Shown here: piece by piece, positions 10,841 through 22,131 of the stretch
How positions within the stretch are numbered: the stretch's first letter is position 1
How the letters are laid out: each line of letters begins with the position of its first letter
Origin: Spisula solida
Lineage: Eukaryota; Mollusca; Bivalvia; Venerida; Mactridae
Direction: 5' to 3'
DNA length: 64,000 nucleotides
NCBI GenBank assembly: GCA_947247005.1
Contig: OX365947.1
Location: 5,036,530-5,100,529 of the forward strand
Notes under the pieces: model-generated
Databases searched by the model: none
Told to the model about the DNA's origin: nothing
Seen by the model: only the letters and a program-made list of their open reading frames with translations
Position numbers and translations under genes: made by a program

Positions 10841-12697
10841 TCTAAACTTTGAGCTCGGTAAAAACTCAAGTCTATTTTCACTGTCTTTCTCTTGATTTAA
10901 TTTCGATAGGTATATGCCTACTAACTTAAGGTTAGTTAGGGGTTCATGTGGCGATCTTATGTTTCATGAATGCTTGTAATTTATACGAGGTCGGGACGAA
11001 ATGTACTTACGAAACCTCTGACAACTACACACATACGGCATAGGATGTTGATTTCCTTGTATAAATACGTTAATTTTAAGTAGATATATTAAAGAGGATT
11101 TGCCTTGCTTACCAAGTCATTGCATCGTGTTGTAATCAGTTATTTTTAAAACTGATTTCGACTTTTCAGACGAATAAAATCACGCGGTTACTTCCCCTGT
11201 TCTTTGTTGTTTCTAAAACCCAGCACGGAACACGGAACGGTAAGGAAAGGACAGAATAAGCTATCTTTCCGGACCTATATTTATTTATTCATTTATTTCG
11301 ATTTATCGTAATTTTAGATCTGCAAAATTTTAGATATATATCCTAAAAATATTATTTTCAAAAGCAGAAAAATTAACGTATTGGGGTATGCATTGTTGCA
11401 CTATGTTCTTAGCTCATTCAAGGAACCGCTTTACTCCTTTGGAATTTGTTTCATAAAGGGGAAGTGTGTGCATTCTTGACACACTTTTACTGTGTATTTA
11501 GTTTATGTGATAAAAAGAATCTTACATTCGTGTCATTCCATATTGAATTTATTAAACGAGTTGAATAAAAATGGAAAGACACTCATGTAAGATCTTCTAT
11601 GTATATAAAAATATGTGTCTCTTGGGACAAAATATGCTTCTGGATTTTGTATGATATTATTTGTGAATGATATGTAACACTTGTATATACTTGTATAATA
11701 AACTATTTGTACGATTCTCACCCACACTACCTGTATCAACTTTATGCCTAAGCCCAACAGAGTAACACCACATCTGCGATGTTCTCCCGATTTCTTCAGA
11801 TATCTCCCTATCATCACAATTCCTGCCGATATCACAATCTGTCTCGTGACTTCCCAGAAGCTCTCCCTACACCTCGAGGAACCTGTTCCCAAAGTCCTGA
11901 TAGCTTATTAATTACCATCGGGAGTACATCATCGAGGCAAAAAACGATCAGTGGGACCTAGGCTTCAAATACAACCCTATACCCAATATGTTACTAATAT
12001 ATTAAATAAGTTCAAAAACCAAGGTGGTAAGAGCTAGTGACTATCGAACCTGGATTACTTGTATCACATAACTGTCTTCACATTGTCTGCATCTGTCAGA
12101 AAAATGCATAATGCCCCAGAGAGGAAGAAATGGCTATCTGAAAAACCATAATGTACATGTGCGCCCGAAGCAGCGGACACGTAAGTATGGTACTGAGAAA
12201 TACGAAGAAAAGTTAAGAAGGTTCATTTTCAATAATTTCAAAGAACGAGTACAAGAAGTGCAGACGTCTCGAAAACGTAGTATCAAAAAATAACACGTAC
12301 TATATGTAGATGCAACACAATCTACTTCAAAGTACATTGAATTGAACCTTACATTTATTACACACCCTCGAAGGATGAGTATCACTATTCGGTGTTTCAC
12401 CGACTGCTCGATCAATTAGTAAACGAAACACATGTCCAATTGAGAATGGCTATATGAGGGGTGATCAACAAATACATAACGCGGAAAAGTACTCTAAAAG
12501 TTTTTTTACCAGACCCATATTGCTCAACTCAGTCAGATAATAGATCGGCGTACATGTATTACTCATATAGAACTATAAAAACATGATCTATAAGGAAATG
12601 TTTGGTCCAATAATCATAGAAACCGAAACGTTACTATGACTATACCGGTCATCACATGTACATTGTTTTGTAAAGTCCAAAGTTTATTTTACTCAAA
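10841..12697. other. Intergenic sequence after the aquaporin gene
   Basis: AT-rich with several short open frames on both strands; none has a recognisable domain or supporting splice sites. Around 11519-11612 there is a weak inverted repeat (ATCTTACATTCGTGTC / GACACTCATGTAAGAT). Confidence 0.5.
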
Positions 12698-12917
12698 GAT
12701 TCTCACAAAGCATCTCAAGTAAAAATCTCAACTCAAATTGAGATTTTGCTCAAATGAGGACTTTTTGGGCTCTTGAATTTTTATTGTAATGTAATGTTCT
12801 TGTTTAGTGTTGCCAATAATTGTGAGCCCAGTATCCTATGGAAATTAATTCAAATACACATAAACTTATTTGAGATGAGATTTAACTCAAATTGAGATAG
12901 TTCAGGAGATCGGGGCC
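12698..12917. mobile_element. MITE family 1, copy 2 (decayed left end)
   Basis: The right end reads AGGAGATCGGGGCC and matches the family. The left end is degenerate, but the subterminal GCATCTCAAGTAAAAATCTC matches copies 1 and 3. About 220 bp. Confidence 0.75.
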
Positions 12918-13011
12918 AGGTTGTTCACGATCTGTACCTCATTGGTTGTGCTGGTCAGTGTAACATTGGTCAATAACACTGTTTCCAATCAATAACTAAA
13001 AAAACGCAACC

Positions 13012-13017
13012 TTTATT
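13012..13017 (-). terminator. Candidate polyadenylation signal of the minus-strand gene
   Basis: TTTATT on the + strand is AATAAA on the minus strand, about 430 bases beyond the stop codon of the exon at 13447-13613. Confidence 0.35.
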
Positions 13018-13446
13018 CGGTCTTTGATACGATGACTTGGTATGCAGACTTATGTGCGTATGTTAGCTGTTTGGTGACCCATGCTGAATGACAGTTATTT
13101 CAACTACTTGAACTGGCGAGCTAGCTGTTGCAATTGGAAGTGTAACGAATCACAGAATACCTAATTTACACTTTCTCATCACAAATAATATGAAAATAAG
13201 TACAAACTCAAGACTCCCTGCTCCAAAAAAATCTATTTTTAACTTTTTGTCGATCAGATCTGCGATGTTTATGAGGGAGTTTATGATATACATTGTACTA
13301 TATTACCGACCAATGATCAATGCTTTCGTCGTCTACAAAACAAGCAAGTCATGTATAAGGTTGCAGAATCTATAATTTGCAACGATATGCATTTTATCTT
13401 TTGTTAATGCATTTAAAATAATCACGAACACATGGTAAAACAATCA

Positions 13447-13613
13447 CTAGATCAACAACATTGGTGCCTCTTCTAGATCGTAACATAAACATTTCACCTT
13501 TTCTTCATGTATATCTACCAGAAGTTCCCTATATGGGACCATGGCTGATGGTGGTAAATTGTTGGATTTCTTCAAACTGACCTTAGGTTTTCGCCACCTT
13601 CTCCATTGTGCAC
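13447..13613 (-). CDS. Terminal coding exon of an unidentified minus-strand gene
   Basis: On the minus strand the acceptor TGTACTGTTTTCAG precedes a 167-bp exon whose frame continues to TAG at 13449-13447. It reads AQWRRWRKPKVSLKKSN..., then VPYRELLVDIHEEKVKCLCY..., and ends EEAPMLLI. It joins in phase (G|GT) to the exon at 13930-13991, giving ...FKAAIIGAQWRRW. The basic stretch WRRWRKPK and the acidic, well-mixed tail look like real coding sequence. I do not recognise the family. The Ile-Ile-x-x-Gln-x-x-x-Arg spacing recalls an IQ (calmodulin-binding) motif, but that is a guess. Upstream exons should lie at higher coordinates; I could not find them. Confidence 0.55.
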
Positions 13614-13929
13614 CTGAAAACAGTACAATACAATTTAATTTTACAAAAAGTCGTATTTACAACAAATCCTACTTGATCTGTGATTTCAAACAAGGAACAT
13701 ATTTTACATAGGTTACACGTAGATTTCAAACTTTCAGTAGGCATCTAGTGTACTTAGTGAATTAAATTTAAGTTTACATGTTATGTTTGCTATCCTCTTG
13801 ATCTTGCATAGCACACTTTTGAAACACATGTATCTGATATAGCCGAGTTAATCACATTCATGGCATTGGAGGTTCGAACATAGATTCTACTGCGATGTAC
13901 ATGTATTAGAACATGATTGTAACTTTCAC

Positions 13930-13991
13930 CTATTATTGCAGCCTTGAAAGCTGAGTCATCGGTGCGTGAGTATAGCAATGCTGTGAACATT
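13930..13991 (-). CDS. Penultimate exon of the unidentified minus-strand gene
   Basis: A 62-bp exon on the minus strand, with acceptor CTAATATTCAG and donor GTGAAA. It codes MFTALLYSRTDDSAFKAAII (the Met is internal, with one base in front of it). Phase 2 at the start and phase 1 at the end match the terminal exon. A chance pair of open, phase-matched exons with good acceptors is possible but less likely. Confidence 0.5.
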
Positions 13992-13999
13992 CTGAATAT

Positions 14000-15049
14000 T
14001 AGGTTAGACGCAACTAAATCTTATGACATGGTACCAATTTAAAGACCCCAATATTATTTTATAATAAACTATGCTATTATGTAGTATTAGCATCTGATAT
14101 TAGAAAATGATCGTGACTATGTACGAAAATGGTCATACAGGAAGGCACGTGCATTAGAGTGCTGGAGGGAGTGATACATGTAATGTGGCAGTCGAGTCTA
14201 TTTCACCACAGGTAATACATGATATTGATTACAGATAACTTTAAAAGAATGTAATTGTTTGTCCGTTTTATTAAATACTATGTAAGTGGTAACTGTTGAA
14301 ATACAGACTTGATATGGATTAATGTTTGTTAACCTTTCACACCAGTATGACTGCTTTGTGCAGCTAATCCTTTACCATCCATTCAACGACGAAATTTAAC
14401 ATTTAACATAGACAGTTATCCAGGCAGTTAAATTGCTTGGTCTTATCGTCATGCTTGACTAGTTGCAATGTAATATAAGCACTTAATAATTGAAAGTAGT
14501 TATGTATGCTGTAATAGCTCAGATGGTAGCGCACAGGAATTGGAACTGAGCGATTCAAGTTCACCCCATCAAATAAGTCTTTAGTATTTTTTTGAATTCA
14601 TCACACTATTTTTAATGTTATTTTCATATTCTTTTTGAGAGAATTTATAATTTGTTAATTAAATATTTTTCTTGTTTTATTATGGTCATAATAAAACTAT
14701 TTTTAATTAAATTCAAATTTTATGACAAGAACACACAATCATTACAATACAAAAGAATTTTACATCACTTCATCTGCTGTTATATGGTCTGAGTTACAGT
14801 CACACTCAGATACTGTATCTGTGGCTTCGTGTTGGTAGTTACAATACCGAGGTACTAGCAATAGAAATTCTTGTGCTTTAATTATAATACACGTACACAC
14901 CACGTTGATTGTGTACATGTATATTTAGGCTATACACTCTTTAATAATAGACTTAATAACTTTAATTACAGGTTTGTATCACTATTGGATAGAATTGATT
15001 ATTTAAGCCATTTTTCTGTAAAACTCTTAGCTTTTAAATTTATAAAGAT
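14000..15049. other. AT-rich spacer
   Basis: It contains one degenerate tRNA-like segment (14510-14572) with an A box TAGCTCAGATGGTAGCGC and a weak B box. A short open segment bounded by splice-like sites on the + strand near 14142-14210 is unsupported. Nothing else is recognisable. Confidence 0.45.
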
Positions 15050-16334
15050 GAGAAAAAGAAATAACAAGTGGGCCCATAGTGCCCTAGGTCGCTCACCTGT
15101 GCACATTGATCCAGATATTTCCATGTTTTTTTTTAAAAAAAGTTTTCTTATCGGTTGCCATGGCAACCAGAGTTCTGCATGGATTATAATTCTTTTAGCT
15201 CTTTTTAGAAAGGATAATCCAAGGAACAATGACACCCATATAACATGAAATACCAGAACCTTTAGAGAAGAAGATTTTAAAATATTTTACTATAGTATAT
15301 AGGGAAAACAGGGCCCCACCCACTGGCGGCCATATCTTTTGACGAATCACGATAAAAATATCACTTTTGTAAGAGCGTCACCCAACAATTATTTCTGTAA
15401 AATTATTTCGAAATCTGGCCAGCGGTTGATTTTTTAAAAGATTTTCCTATTAGTTGCCATGGCGACCAGAGTTTTGCATAGGTTATAATTCTTTTAGCTA
15501 TTTTAAGAAAGAACCACACAAGAAACAACTTTACAAATTAATAGTGAAATCGAACCAGGACTATTAGAGAAGAAGATTTTTAAAGATTTCACTATAGATA
15601 TATAGAGAAAAACAGAGCCCTATCCACTGGCGGCCATGTTTTTTGACGAATCACAACAAAAATGTCAATTTTGTTAAAGGGTTAACCAACAACTATTTGT
15701 GCAAACTTATTTTTAAATCTGGCCAGTGGTTGATTTTTTATGATTTTTTAAAGATTTTCCTATTGGTTGCCATGGCAACCAGAGTTCTGGATGGATAATT
15801 ATTCGTTTAGCTATTTTAAGAAAGGACCACCCAAGGAATAATGTTAACAATTTATAATGAAATCCAATCAGTACTTTTAGAGGAGAAGATTTTTGAAGAT
15901 TTTACTATAGATATATACTTTATATAGGGAAAAACAGCGCCCCACCCACTGCCGGCCATATTTTTTGACGAATCAATACAAAAATGTCAATTTTGTAAGA
16001 GGGTCATCCAACAACTACATGTATTTCTGTAAAATTATTTTAGATCTGACCAGCGGTTGATTTTTTATGATTTTTTAAAAGATTTTCCTATTGGTTGCAA
16101 TGGCAAACAGAGTTATTTATAGATTTCAATTCTTAGCTATTTTTAGAAAGGACCACCAGAGGAACATTCCTGTGAAGTTTGGTTGACATTGGTCAAGTGG
16201 TTTAGGAGGAGAAGTTGTTTGAATGAATTGTTGACGCACGGACGGACGGACGGACGGACTCACGCACGCAAGGACGACGGACGACGAGTGATCACAATAG
16301 CTCACCTTGTCACTATGTGACAGGTGAGCTAAAA
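15050..16334. mobile_element. Mollusc-type interspersed repeat with internal ~310-bp subrepeats
   Basis: The left end is GGGCCCATAGTGCCCTAGG with GCTCACCTG; the right end is the inverted GTGACAGGTGAGCTAA. Four subrepeats begin near 15143, 15443, 15755 and 16083, each with a GTTGCCATGGCAACCAGAGT-like phrase (mutated in the last). A GGACGGACGGAC run and GAGTGATCAC precede the right end. The translation 'VSPSVRPSVRPS...' on the other strand comes from this run and is not a protein. Confidence 0.75.
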
Positions 16335-16339
16335 AAAAT

Positions 16340-16425
16340 ACAAACACCTGGGCAAGGTTTCGAACTCGCCGACAAAAATATCGATATCGTTAGGAAGTAT
16401 CTATGCACTAAACCACTCGGCTATG
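16340..16425 (-). repeat. tRNA-derived SINE head (minus strand)
   Basis: The reverse complement reads ATAGCCGAGTGGTTTAGTGC (A box) and, further on, GCGAGTTCGAAACC (B box), with a long insertion between arms like a Ser/Leu-type tRNA. It is too degenerate for a tRNA gene. Confidence 0.5.
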
Positions 16426-16590
16426 AAGTATGTTTTAATTGGTGGATGGTTAGAATGATTTATAATCACAAACCTTAACCATGGTTTACCTAATTCAATC
16501 AATTGACATAGTCCAAAGCAGAAAACATTGTGTCACGTGACTGCCACATTATCCTGCACGGACTATATCAACACTTATTTACAACATCTT

Positions 16591-17016
16591 CAGGGTAGCA
16601 ATACCACGTGGCTTTTGACTACAGTTACAAGTATAATTTTGTAAACATTGGAACACAAATATAGCCATAAGTATTTTATTTCTTCATCGATTTCTGTAAA
16701 ATAAACGCCACGCTAAGAGGAAAATTATTTGCTTTCCGTGAAATATAAAATCTTTTTCAGCAGCTTTACCAATTTTTACTTTTCCATTACCCTGTGAAAC
16801 CTACATGTTCAACGGTTTCACAAGGTAATGGACAAAACTGCACAGCCGATGAAAAAGATTTTATATTTCATGGAAAGCAAATAATTGTCCCCTTAGCGTG
16901 GCGGATATTTCATAGAAATCGATGAAGAAATAAAATACTTATGGCTATTTTATTTTTCAATGTTTACAAATTTTTACTTTTAACTGTAGTCAAAAGTCAC
17001 GTGGTATTGCTACACT
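16591..17016. mobile_element. Foldback MITE family 2, copy 2, with 5-bp TSD ATCTT
   Basis: The termini match copy 1 (CAGGGTAGCAATACCACGTG ... TTGCTACACTG). ATCTT flanks both sides (16586-16590, 17017-17021). A second independent 5-bp duplication fixes the true ends of the family. Confidence 0.93.
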
Positions 17017-17021
17017 GATCT

Positions 17022-18120
17022 TGTTCTCAAAAAATGTCAGTGACACTATGAGCCTCATCTTCATACTTCAGTGGTTAGTCAAGTTCCCAGACTACCAGGT
17101 AAAGATTACACTGGTGAACGAGAGTGTATGAACCTCAAAAGAGTGAATTTCAATATTTGAGTGCCGAGTGCTGGGTGTAAGTATTGGTTGTAATTCTGGA
17201 CCCGTGTTGCATCCCTTTTGACCCTTTGACCACTAATACTATCTAAAAAGACACATTATGACCCCACATGATTAAAGCGTTTTAATATTGTCCTTTAAAT
17301 TTAAGATATTCCAGCTATAAAATTGTTAAATCCCGTACAAATTCTTATAATCAGCGATTTTTTTTTGCTTGTTTGGGAAAGGTTCTGGTACCGGACAAAT
17401 TGGGAAAACTTGCGGTGTTTTTACTCAAATTTGGATTTTTTTTAAGTTAGAATAAACGACATCTGTCTAATTTATGATAGAAATTAACATAAAATAGCTT
17501 GTGCATGATATGTCATGCATTTCATCATATAAAATGCACACATTTTAATTGATGGCATGACTTGCTCAGCCAAGATGCACCAGATTGGGAATTATTTTCC
17601 GCTGAAATTGGGAAAATGGATAATTTTTCTAATTGGGAAGCTACCTTTTAGGGGTACCTAACATAGAAGGGAAAAAATCGCTGATAATGACCCTAAGATG
17701 AGAACCCTTAATATGCAGGGTCAGAGGGATGATAATTAAGGACTTAATGTATGTTGGCCTAAGGAAAATAATGTGTCAAGTCAAGTGGGTATCTTAAAGA
17801 AGTTACGATTACACAATAAGTAGCTATGGATCAAATTACATTGTGATGCTTAAATACACAAAACTGTGAAATGTAATATATTCAAGATGCATGTATACAC
17901 ATAAAACAGTATATGAACCATTTCAGCAAGCAAATCCAAAGAATAAGAAGTTCACTTCACTACCGGATTTTTGAGATTGGAACAATTTTAGAACATTATT
18001 CTCTTAATCACTCTCTTTGAACTTGACTTTAAATAGTCTAGTATACAAATTTTACTAAATTTCGACTGGTACCCGATTATTATCAGTATTAAGCATAGTA
18101 TGTAGGTGTGAACCAGTCCA
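17022..18120. other. Featureless spacer
   Basis: AT-rich DNA without recognisable genes or repeats, apart from weak inverted segments around 17345-17690 (e.g. 'AATCAGCGATTTTTTT' / 'AAAAAATCGCTGATAAT'). Confidence 0.45.
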
Positions 18121-18268
18121 GGGGTGGTATTCAATATTGATCTTACTTGACTTAAGGATAAGGACAGCCAATCAGATTGCACCATATTAAACTCTTGGTA
18201 AGTAACAGGCAATATGATTGGCTATCCTTATTCTCAAGTTAAATAAGATCATTATTGAATACCACCCC
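18121..18268. mobile_element. Palindromic MITE (GGGGTGGTATTCAATA ends)
   Basis: A 148-bp inverted repeat, with GGGGTGGTATTCAATATTGA on the left and TATTGAATACCACCCC on the right, and AGGATAAGGACAGCCAATC matched by GATTGGCTATCCTTAT inside. No clean target duplication. Confidence 0.75.
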
Positions 18269-18364
18269 CGGAGGAGCTTAAATCAATTTTACTCTAACAT
18301 TCTTTTGTTATCTTGGAAGTTGTGGGGGGAGGAAGTAGAATTAGAGTGGTCAATCAATTTCATG

Positions 18365-18779
18365 AGTCTCCTACACAGATCTGACCTGAGACAACAACAT
18401 GTATCGGGGGAGGGGGGGGGTCAAGGATGTCCTAACCTATCATAGTTGTGCCAGTAACATGCACTACACTTCAATGAATTTATAAATGGCCACCCTATAC
18501 AATATAATATTATATTTGTTTAGTTATTTTTTCATTCCACATGATACTAATTTATTGATTTCCAGTAAGAAATCATGTATCCATGTACAAAATTATCCAT
18601 GGAATGGTTGGTGCGAAATGGCCTATATGCACGTGGGCCTTGTGCACGTCATGAAATATGTTCGTACTTGGCAGGATTGTATTCTTTGTTGATTGCCTTT
18701 CATGAAAAAAAACATTAAAAGTTTGCGAGAATGAGTAATGTATGTACACTGTATGCTGTCATCTGACCTCCAACAAATT
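18365..18779. repeat. Direct duplication unit A, copy 1
   Basis: A 415-bp segment repeated almost exactly at 19128-19539; the only difference I saw is poly-G length. The small 68-codon open frame inside is present in both copies but has no recognisable motif. Confidence 0.9.
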
Positions 18780-18780
18780 A

Positions 18781-19127
18781 AAATAACCCTGAATTCGGAG
18801 TATGTCTAAAATACCGACGAATTCCCTGGCAATGTATACAAGGTGGGAAATCATTGTCGGATTTTTAAATTTAATGCATAAAACGATAATAACAAATCGG
18901 TCAGGGAAGGTAAAACTCAAACACAAAGTGAACAAGAGTTAGATGCTATAATAGCCCCGAAGCTTAATTTATACACAGACAGAGGTACATCGTTTCTAAT
19001 GGTTGTCATAAAAAATATAGAATATTTTAACATAGCATCTTTGCGTATATTGAGCTTACCATATGAACAGATAAAATATAGCTGATTGATGACGTCACGT
19101 TTGACGTCATATACGAGGGATGATCCA
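18781..19127. repeat. Segment B: 347-bp copy of the locus at 21799-22145
   Basis: It sits between the two A copies. It matches 21799-22145 base for base as far as I compared, including the last 14 bases, which at the donor locus are the tip of the mariner-like element. The copy therefore post-dates that transposon's insertion. Confidence 0.9.
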
Positions 19128-19539
19128 GTCTCCTACACAGATCTGACCTGAGACAACAACATGTATCGGGGGAGGGGGGGTCAAGGATGTCCTAACCTAT
19201 CATAGTTGTGCCAGTAACATGCACTACACTTCAATGAATTTATAAATGGCCACCCTATACAATATAATATTATATTTGTTTAGTTATTTTTTCATTCCAC
19301 ATGATACTAATTTATTGATTTCCAGTAAGAAATCATGTATCCATGTACAAAATTATCCATGGAATGGTTGGTGCGAAATGGCCTATATGCACGTGGGCCT
19401 TGTGCACGTCATGAAATATGTTCGTACTTGGCAGGATTGTATTCTTTGTTGATTGCCTTTCATGAAAAAAAACATTAAAAGTTTGCGAGAATGAGTAATG
19501 TATGTACACTGTATGCTGTCATCTGACCTCCAACAAATT
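19128..19539. repeat. Direct duplication unit A, copy 2
   Basis: The second copy of the 18365-18779 segment. The open frame on the opposite strand at 19383-19637 crosses the end of the duplication and has no family features. Confidence 0.9.
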
Positions 19540-19739
19540 TCTAATTGGCCACCTGTTTTATATGTTTTTAGGAAGTCTTTGAAGAAGAATACAAATAATT
19601 GACAAGATGGCCCTAGTAACCTGCCGTAGTAGTTCATGCAGGCCCCTTAATGGTAAGCATGTAACTGCAGCCTGTCATTGTATGTATTGTCTTAACAAGC
19701 GACCTTGTAATTCACATCACATTAACCAATATTGAAGTT

Positions 19740-20260
19740 TAAGCCTAGTTTTGTATATGTTTTGACCTAATGACCTAGTGTTCGACCCCGGATGACCAAA
19801 TATAGAACTTTACCTAGATTTTGTTGAGGTGATCATTGTGACCAAGTTTCATAAAGATAAGGCCATCATTCAGAGACCTCTAGTGACCACACAAGGTTTT
19901 TCTATGATTTGACCTAGTGACTTAGTTTTTGACCCAGATGACAAAATATCAAACTTCACCTAGAATTTGTTGAGATAATCATTGGCATTGAGTTTCATCA
20001 AGGTCAAAGCTATTACCTCTAGTGACTATGCAAGGTTTTTCTATGATTTGACCTTGTGACCTAGTTTTTGACCCCGGATGACCAAATATAGAACTTCACC
20101 TAGATTTTGTTGAGATGATCATTGTGACCAAGTATCATAATGATTTGGATAAAACTGTGACCTCGATAGTGTCTATGCAAGCGAATTGTGTACGAACGAC
20201 GCACAAAGAGTGATCACTAAAGCTTACTCAGTCGCTTCGTGACAGAAGAGCTAAACATAA
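19740..20260. repeat. Mollusc-type interspersed repeat, right part, ~140-bp tandem units
   Basis: Units repeat the phrase 'GACCTAGTTTTTGACCC...GATGACCAAATA' at about 19783, 19930 and 20069. The right end has GAGTGATCACTAAAGC and GTGACAGAAGAGCTAAA, related to the right end at 16300-16334. The matching left part of the family is at 57265-57700. Confidence 0.7.
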
Positions 20261-20271
20261 TGACATCTGAT

Positions 20272-20424
20272 GCAGGGCTCGACACTAACACTGGTCCGAG
20301 ACCAGTGAAAATCCAGAAGGACCAGTGAAAATTCTGGAGGACCAGTAACTGTCCTATTTACATTTAAATTTGGCACTTTTGCCCTGTCGGACCAGTGGCC
20401 TAAATAGTTAGTGTCTAGGCCTGC
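20272..20424. mobile_element. hAT-like MITE (CAGGGCTCGACACTAAC ends)
   Basis: The terminal inverted repeat is GCAGGGCTCGACACTAAC / GTTAGTGTCTAGGCCTGC, with 'GGACCAGTGAAAAT' repeated inside. CAGGG-type ends suggest hAT, but I find no 8-bp duplication. Confidence 0.6.
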
Positions 20425-20854
20425 TTCCATTTAATACAATGATGGTAAAGCTTGGTTCTTACAGTATTTTGCCCTAAAACACAAGTAATTTAACATATAA
20501 TGGCATTTTTTTAAAACGGTGTGTGACACATTTGTCTGTTTGGGGTTTCGGCACTCAATATGCTGAGGGCTTGTGCAAAGAACTACGGTTTTATCCATGA
20601 ACTTTTATGAACTTCTCATCACAATTACAATGAACAAGTGTACCGGACATTTAACTCCCAACTCACAACCCCAGTATAATTATTTTGTAGCTGTATCAAC
20701 TGACCAAGCTTGATGCCTGTCAAGAGGTACTTTAGCCTAAACTCCTTCCCCTTTATTGTTTGGGTAGGACCCTAAGCTCTTATCCTCACCAAGCCTGAGG
20801 CGTCTCAGCTGCCAACATTACATTTACTAATACTACTTAAGGAGGAAAAAAGCA

Positions 20855-20930
20855 ACCGACATGGGACTCGAACTCTAAAACCGGGGTCCGTAGCTCTCAA
20901 CCAATGCGGCTGTCAGTCGCATTGAGCATG
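20855..20930 (-). repeat. tRNA-derived SINE fragment
   Basis: The reverse complement has GGTTGAGAGCTACGG followed by the B-box-like AGAGTTCGAGTCCCATG. The A box is poor. A further A-box-like TTTAGCTCAGTTGGTC lies on the minus strand near 21120-21150. Confidence 0.4.
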
Positions 20931-21357
20931 TTTCACCATAAATCAGTCTTCTGAAATCTGTTTTTACTACTTTTTAAAACTATCTTTCTACTTTTATCTC
21001 TGTATTATACTGTCCTATATTTATTTAATGTCCTTTTATTCTTTTACTTGCCTTGGCAGTTTTGACGCGCATGATGTCCACGTCCCCGTCAGGGGTTTGA
21101 CATCAAAGGGAGACAGATAGATAGACCAACTGAGCTAAATGAGCACCTACAATTGTGATGAGTTAGTTTCCACAGTCTAGCAGTCATCATCACCATTTTT
21201 TCTTGAGCTATTTAATTACGACTCAGACTTGATATAATTAGGACATCATTGTGATAAAGACCACTGTTCCTCGGTGCAATTGTAGAGTCTGGCAACCCTA
21301 AATCGCGCTGAGATCAAAACTGTATGGTTACGAACACACTGAAGTACGAATCTCGAA

Positions 21358-21641
21358 ACCAATTTTCAAGACCTACTTTCTCGTTAACTTGAAAATCTAT
21401 GAGAAACACTTTTACATTCACGAAGGCATACAATCAGCCGTTTTAATCATTGATTTATTTATCAAAACGTAAACAACATTGGAATCAATCATTCAATGTG
21501 AAAGTAGACCGCAAAGATGTCGATCCAGATTTTATCCGAAAATAGACGAAATGTTGCGACGTCCTTATGTACAGCAGAATGCAGTCAATCAATGGAAACG
21601 AAGTAGAAAAGAAAACACAATCTTACCGTTGCTGTAGAAAA
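21358..21641. repeat. Donor copy of segment D (repeated at 27481-27748)
   Basis: About 284 bp, found again at 27481-27748 with a few substitutions and one 8-bp deletion. It lies only 157 bp from the donor copy of segment B. Confidence 0.85.
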
Positions 21642-22131
21642 AACTGCTCTTCCGGCACGCGTTAGTTTCGTTGTATACAAATCTCCAATATTTCTTAAAA
21701 TGCCTGCAATTCTAGGAATTAGGACAGTATGTCGACGATCATTTTATTCTGATTGGTCAATTTATTGATCGTAATAACTCGGGAAATTCCGATTCTATAA
21801 ATAACCCTGAATTCGGAGTATGTCTAAAATACCGACGAATTCCCTGGCAATGTATACAAGGTGGGAAATCATTGTCGGATTTTTAAATTTAATGCATAAA
21901 ACGATAATAACAAATCGGTCAGGGAAGGTAAAACTCAAACACAAAGTGAACAAGAGTTAGATGCTATAATAGCCCCGAAGCTTAATTTATACACAGACAG
22001 AGGTACATCGTTTCTAATGGTTGTCATAAAAAATATAGAATATTTTAACATAGCATCTTTGCGTATATTGAGCTTACCATATGAACAGATAAAATATAGC
22101 TGATTGATGACGTCACGTTTGACGTCATATA

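Noticed and set aside
18486..19452. Identical 68-codon frames at 18486-18692 and 19246-19452 as a duplicated gene
   Set aside because: They lie inside the duplicated A segment, show no motif, and their identity reflects the recent duplication.
21625..21720. Minus-strand exon-like stretch (ILRNIGDLYTTKLTRAGRAVFSTAT) with a good donor, resembling a mitochondrial leader
   Set aside because: No in-frame start codon and no partner exon was found; it borders a dispersed copy, so evidence is too thin to list as a gene.
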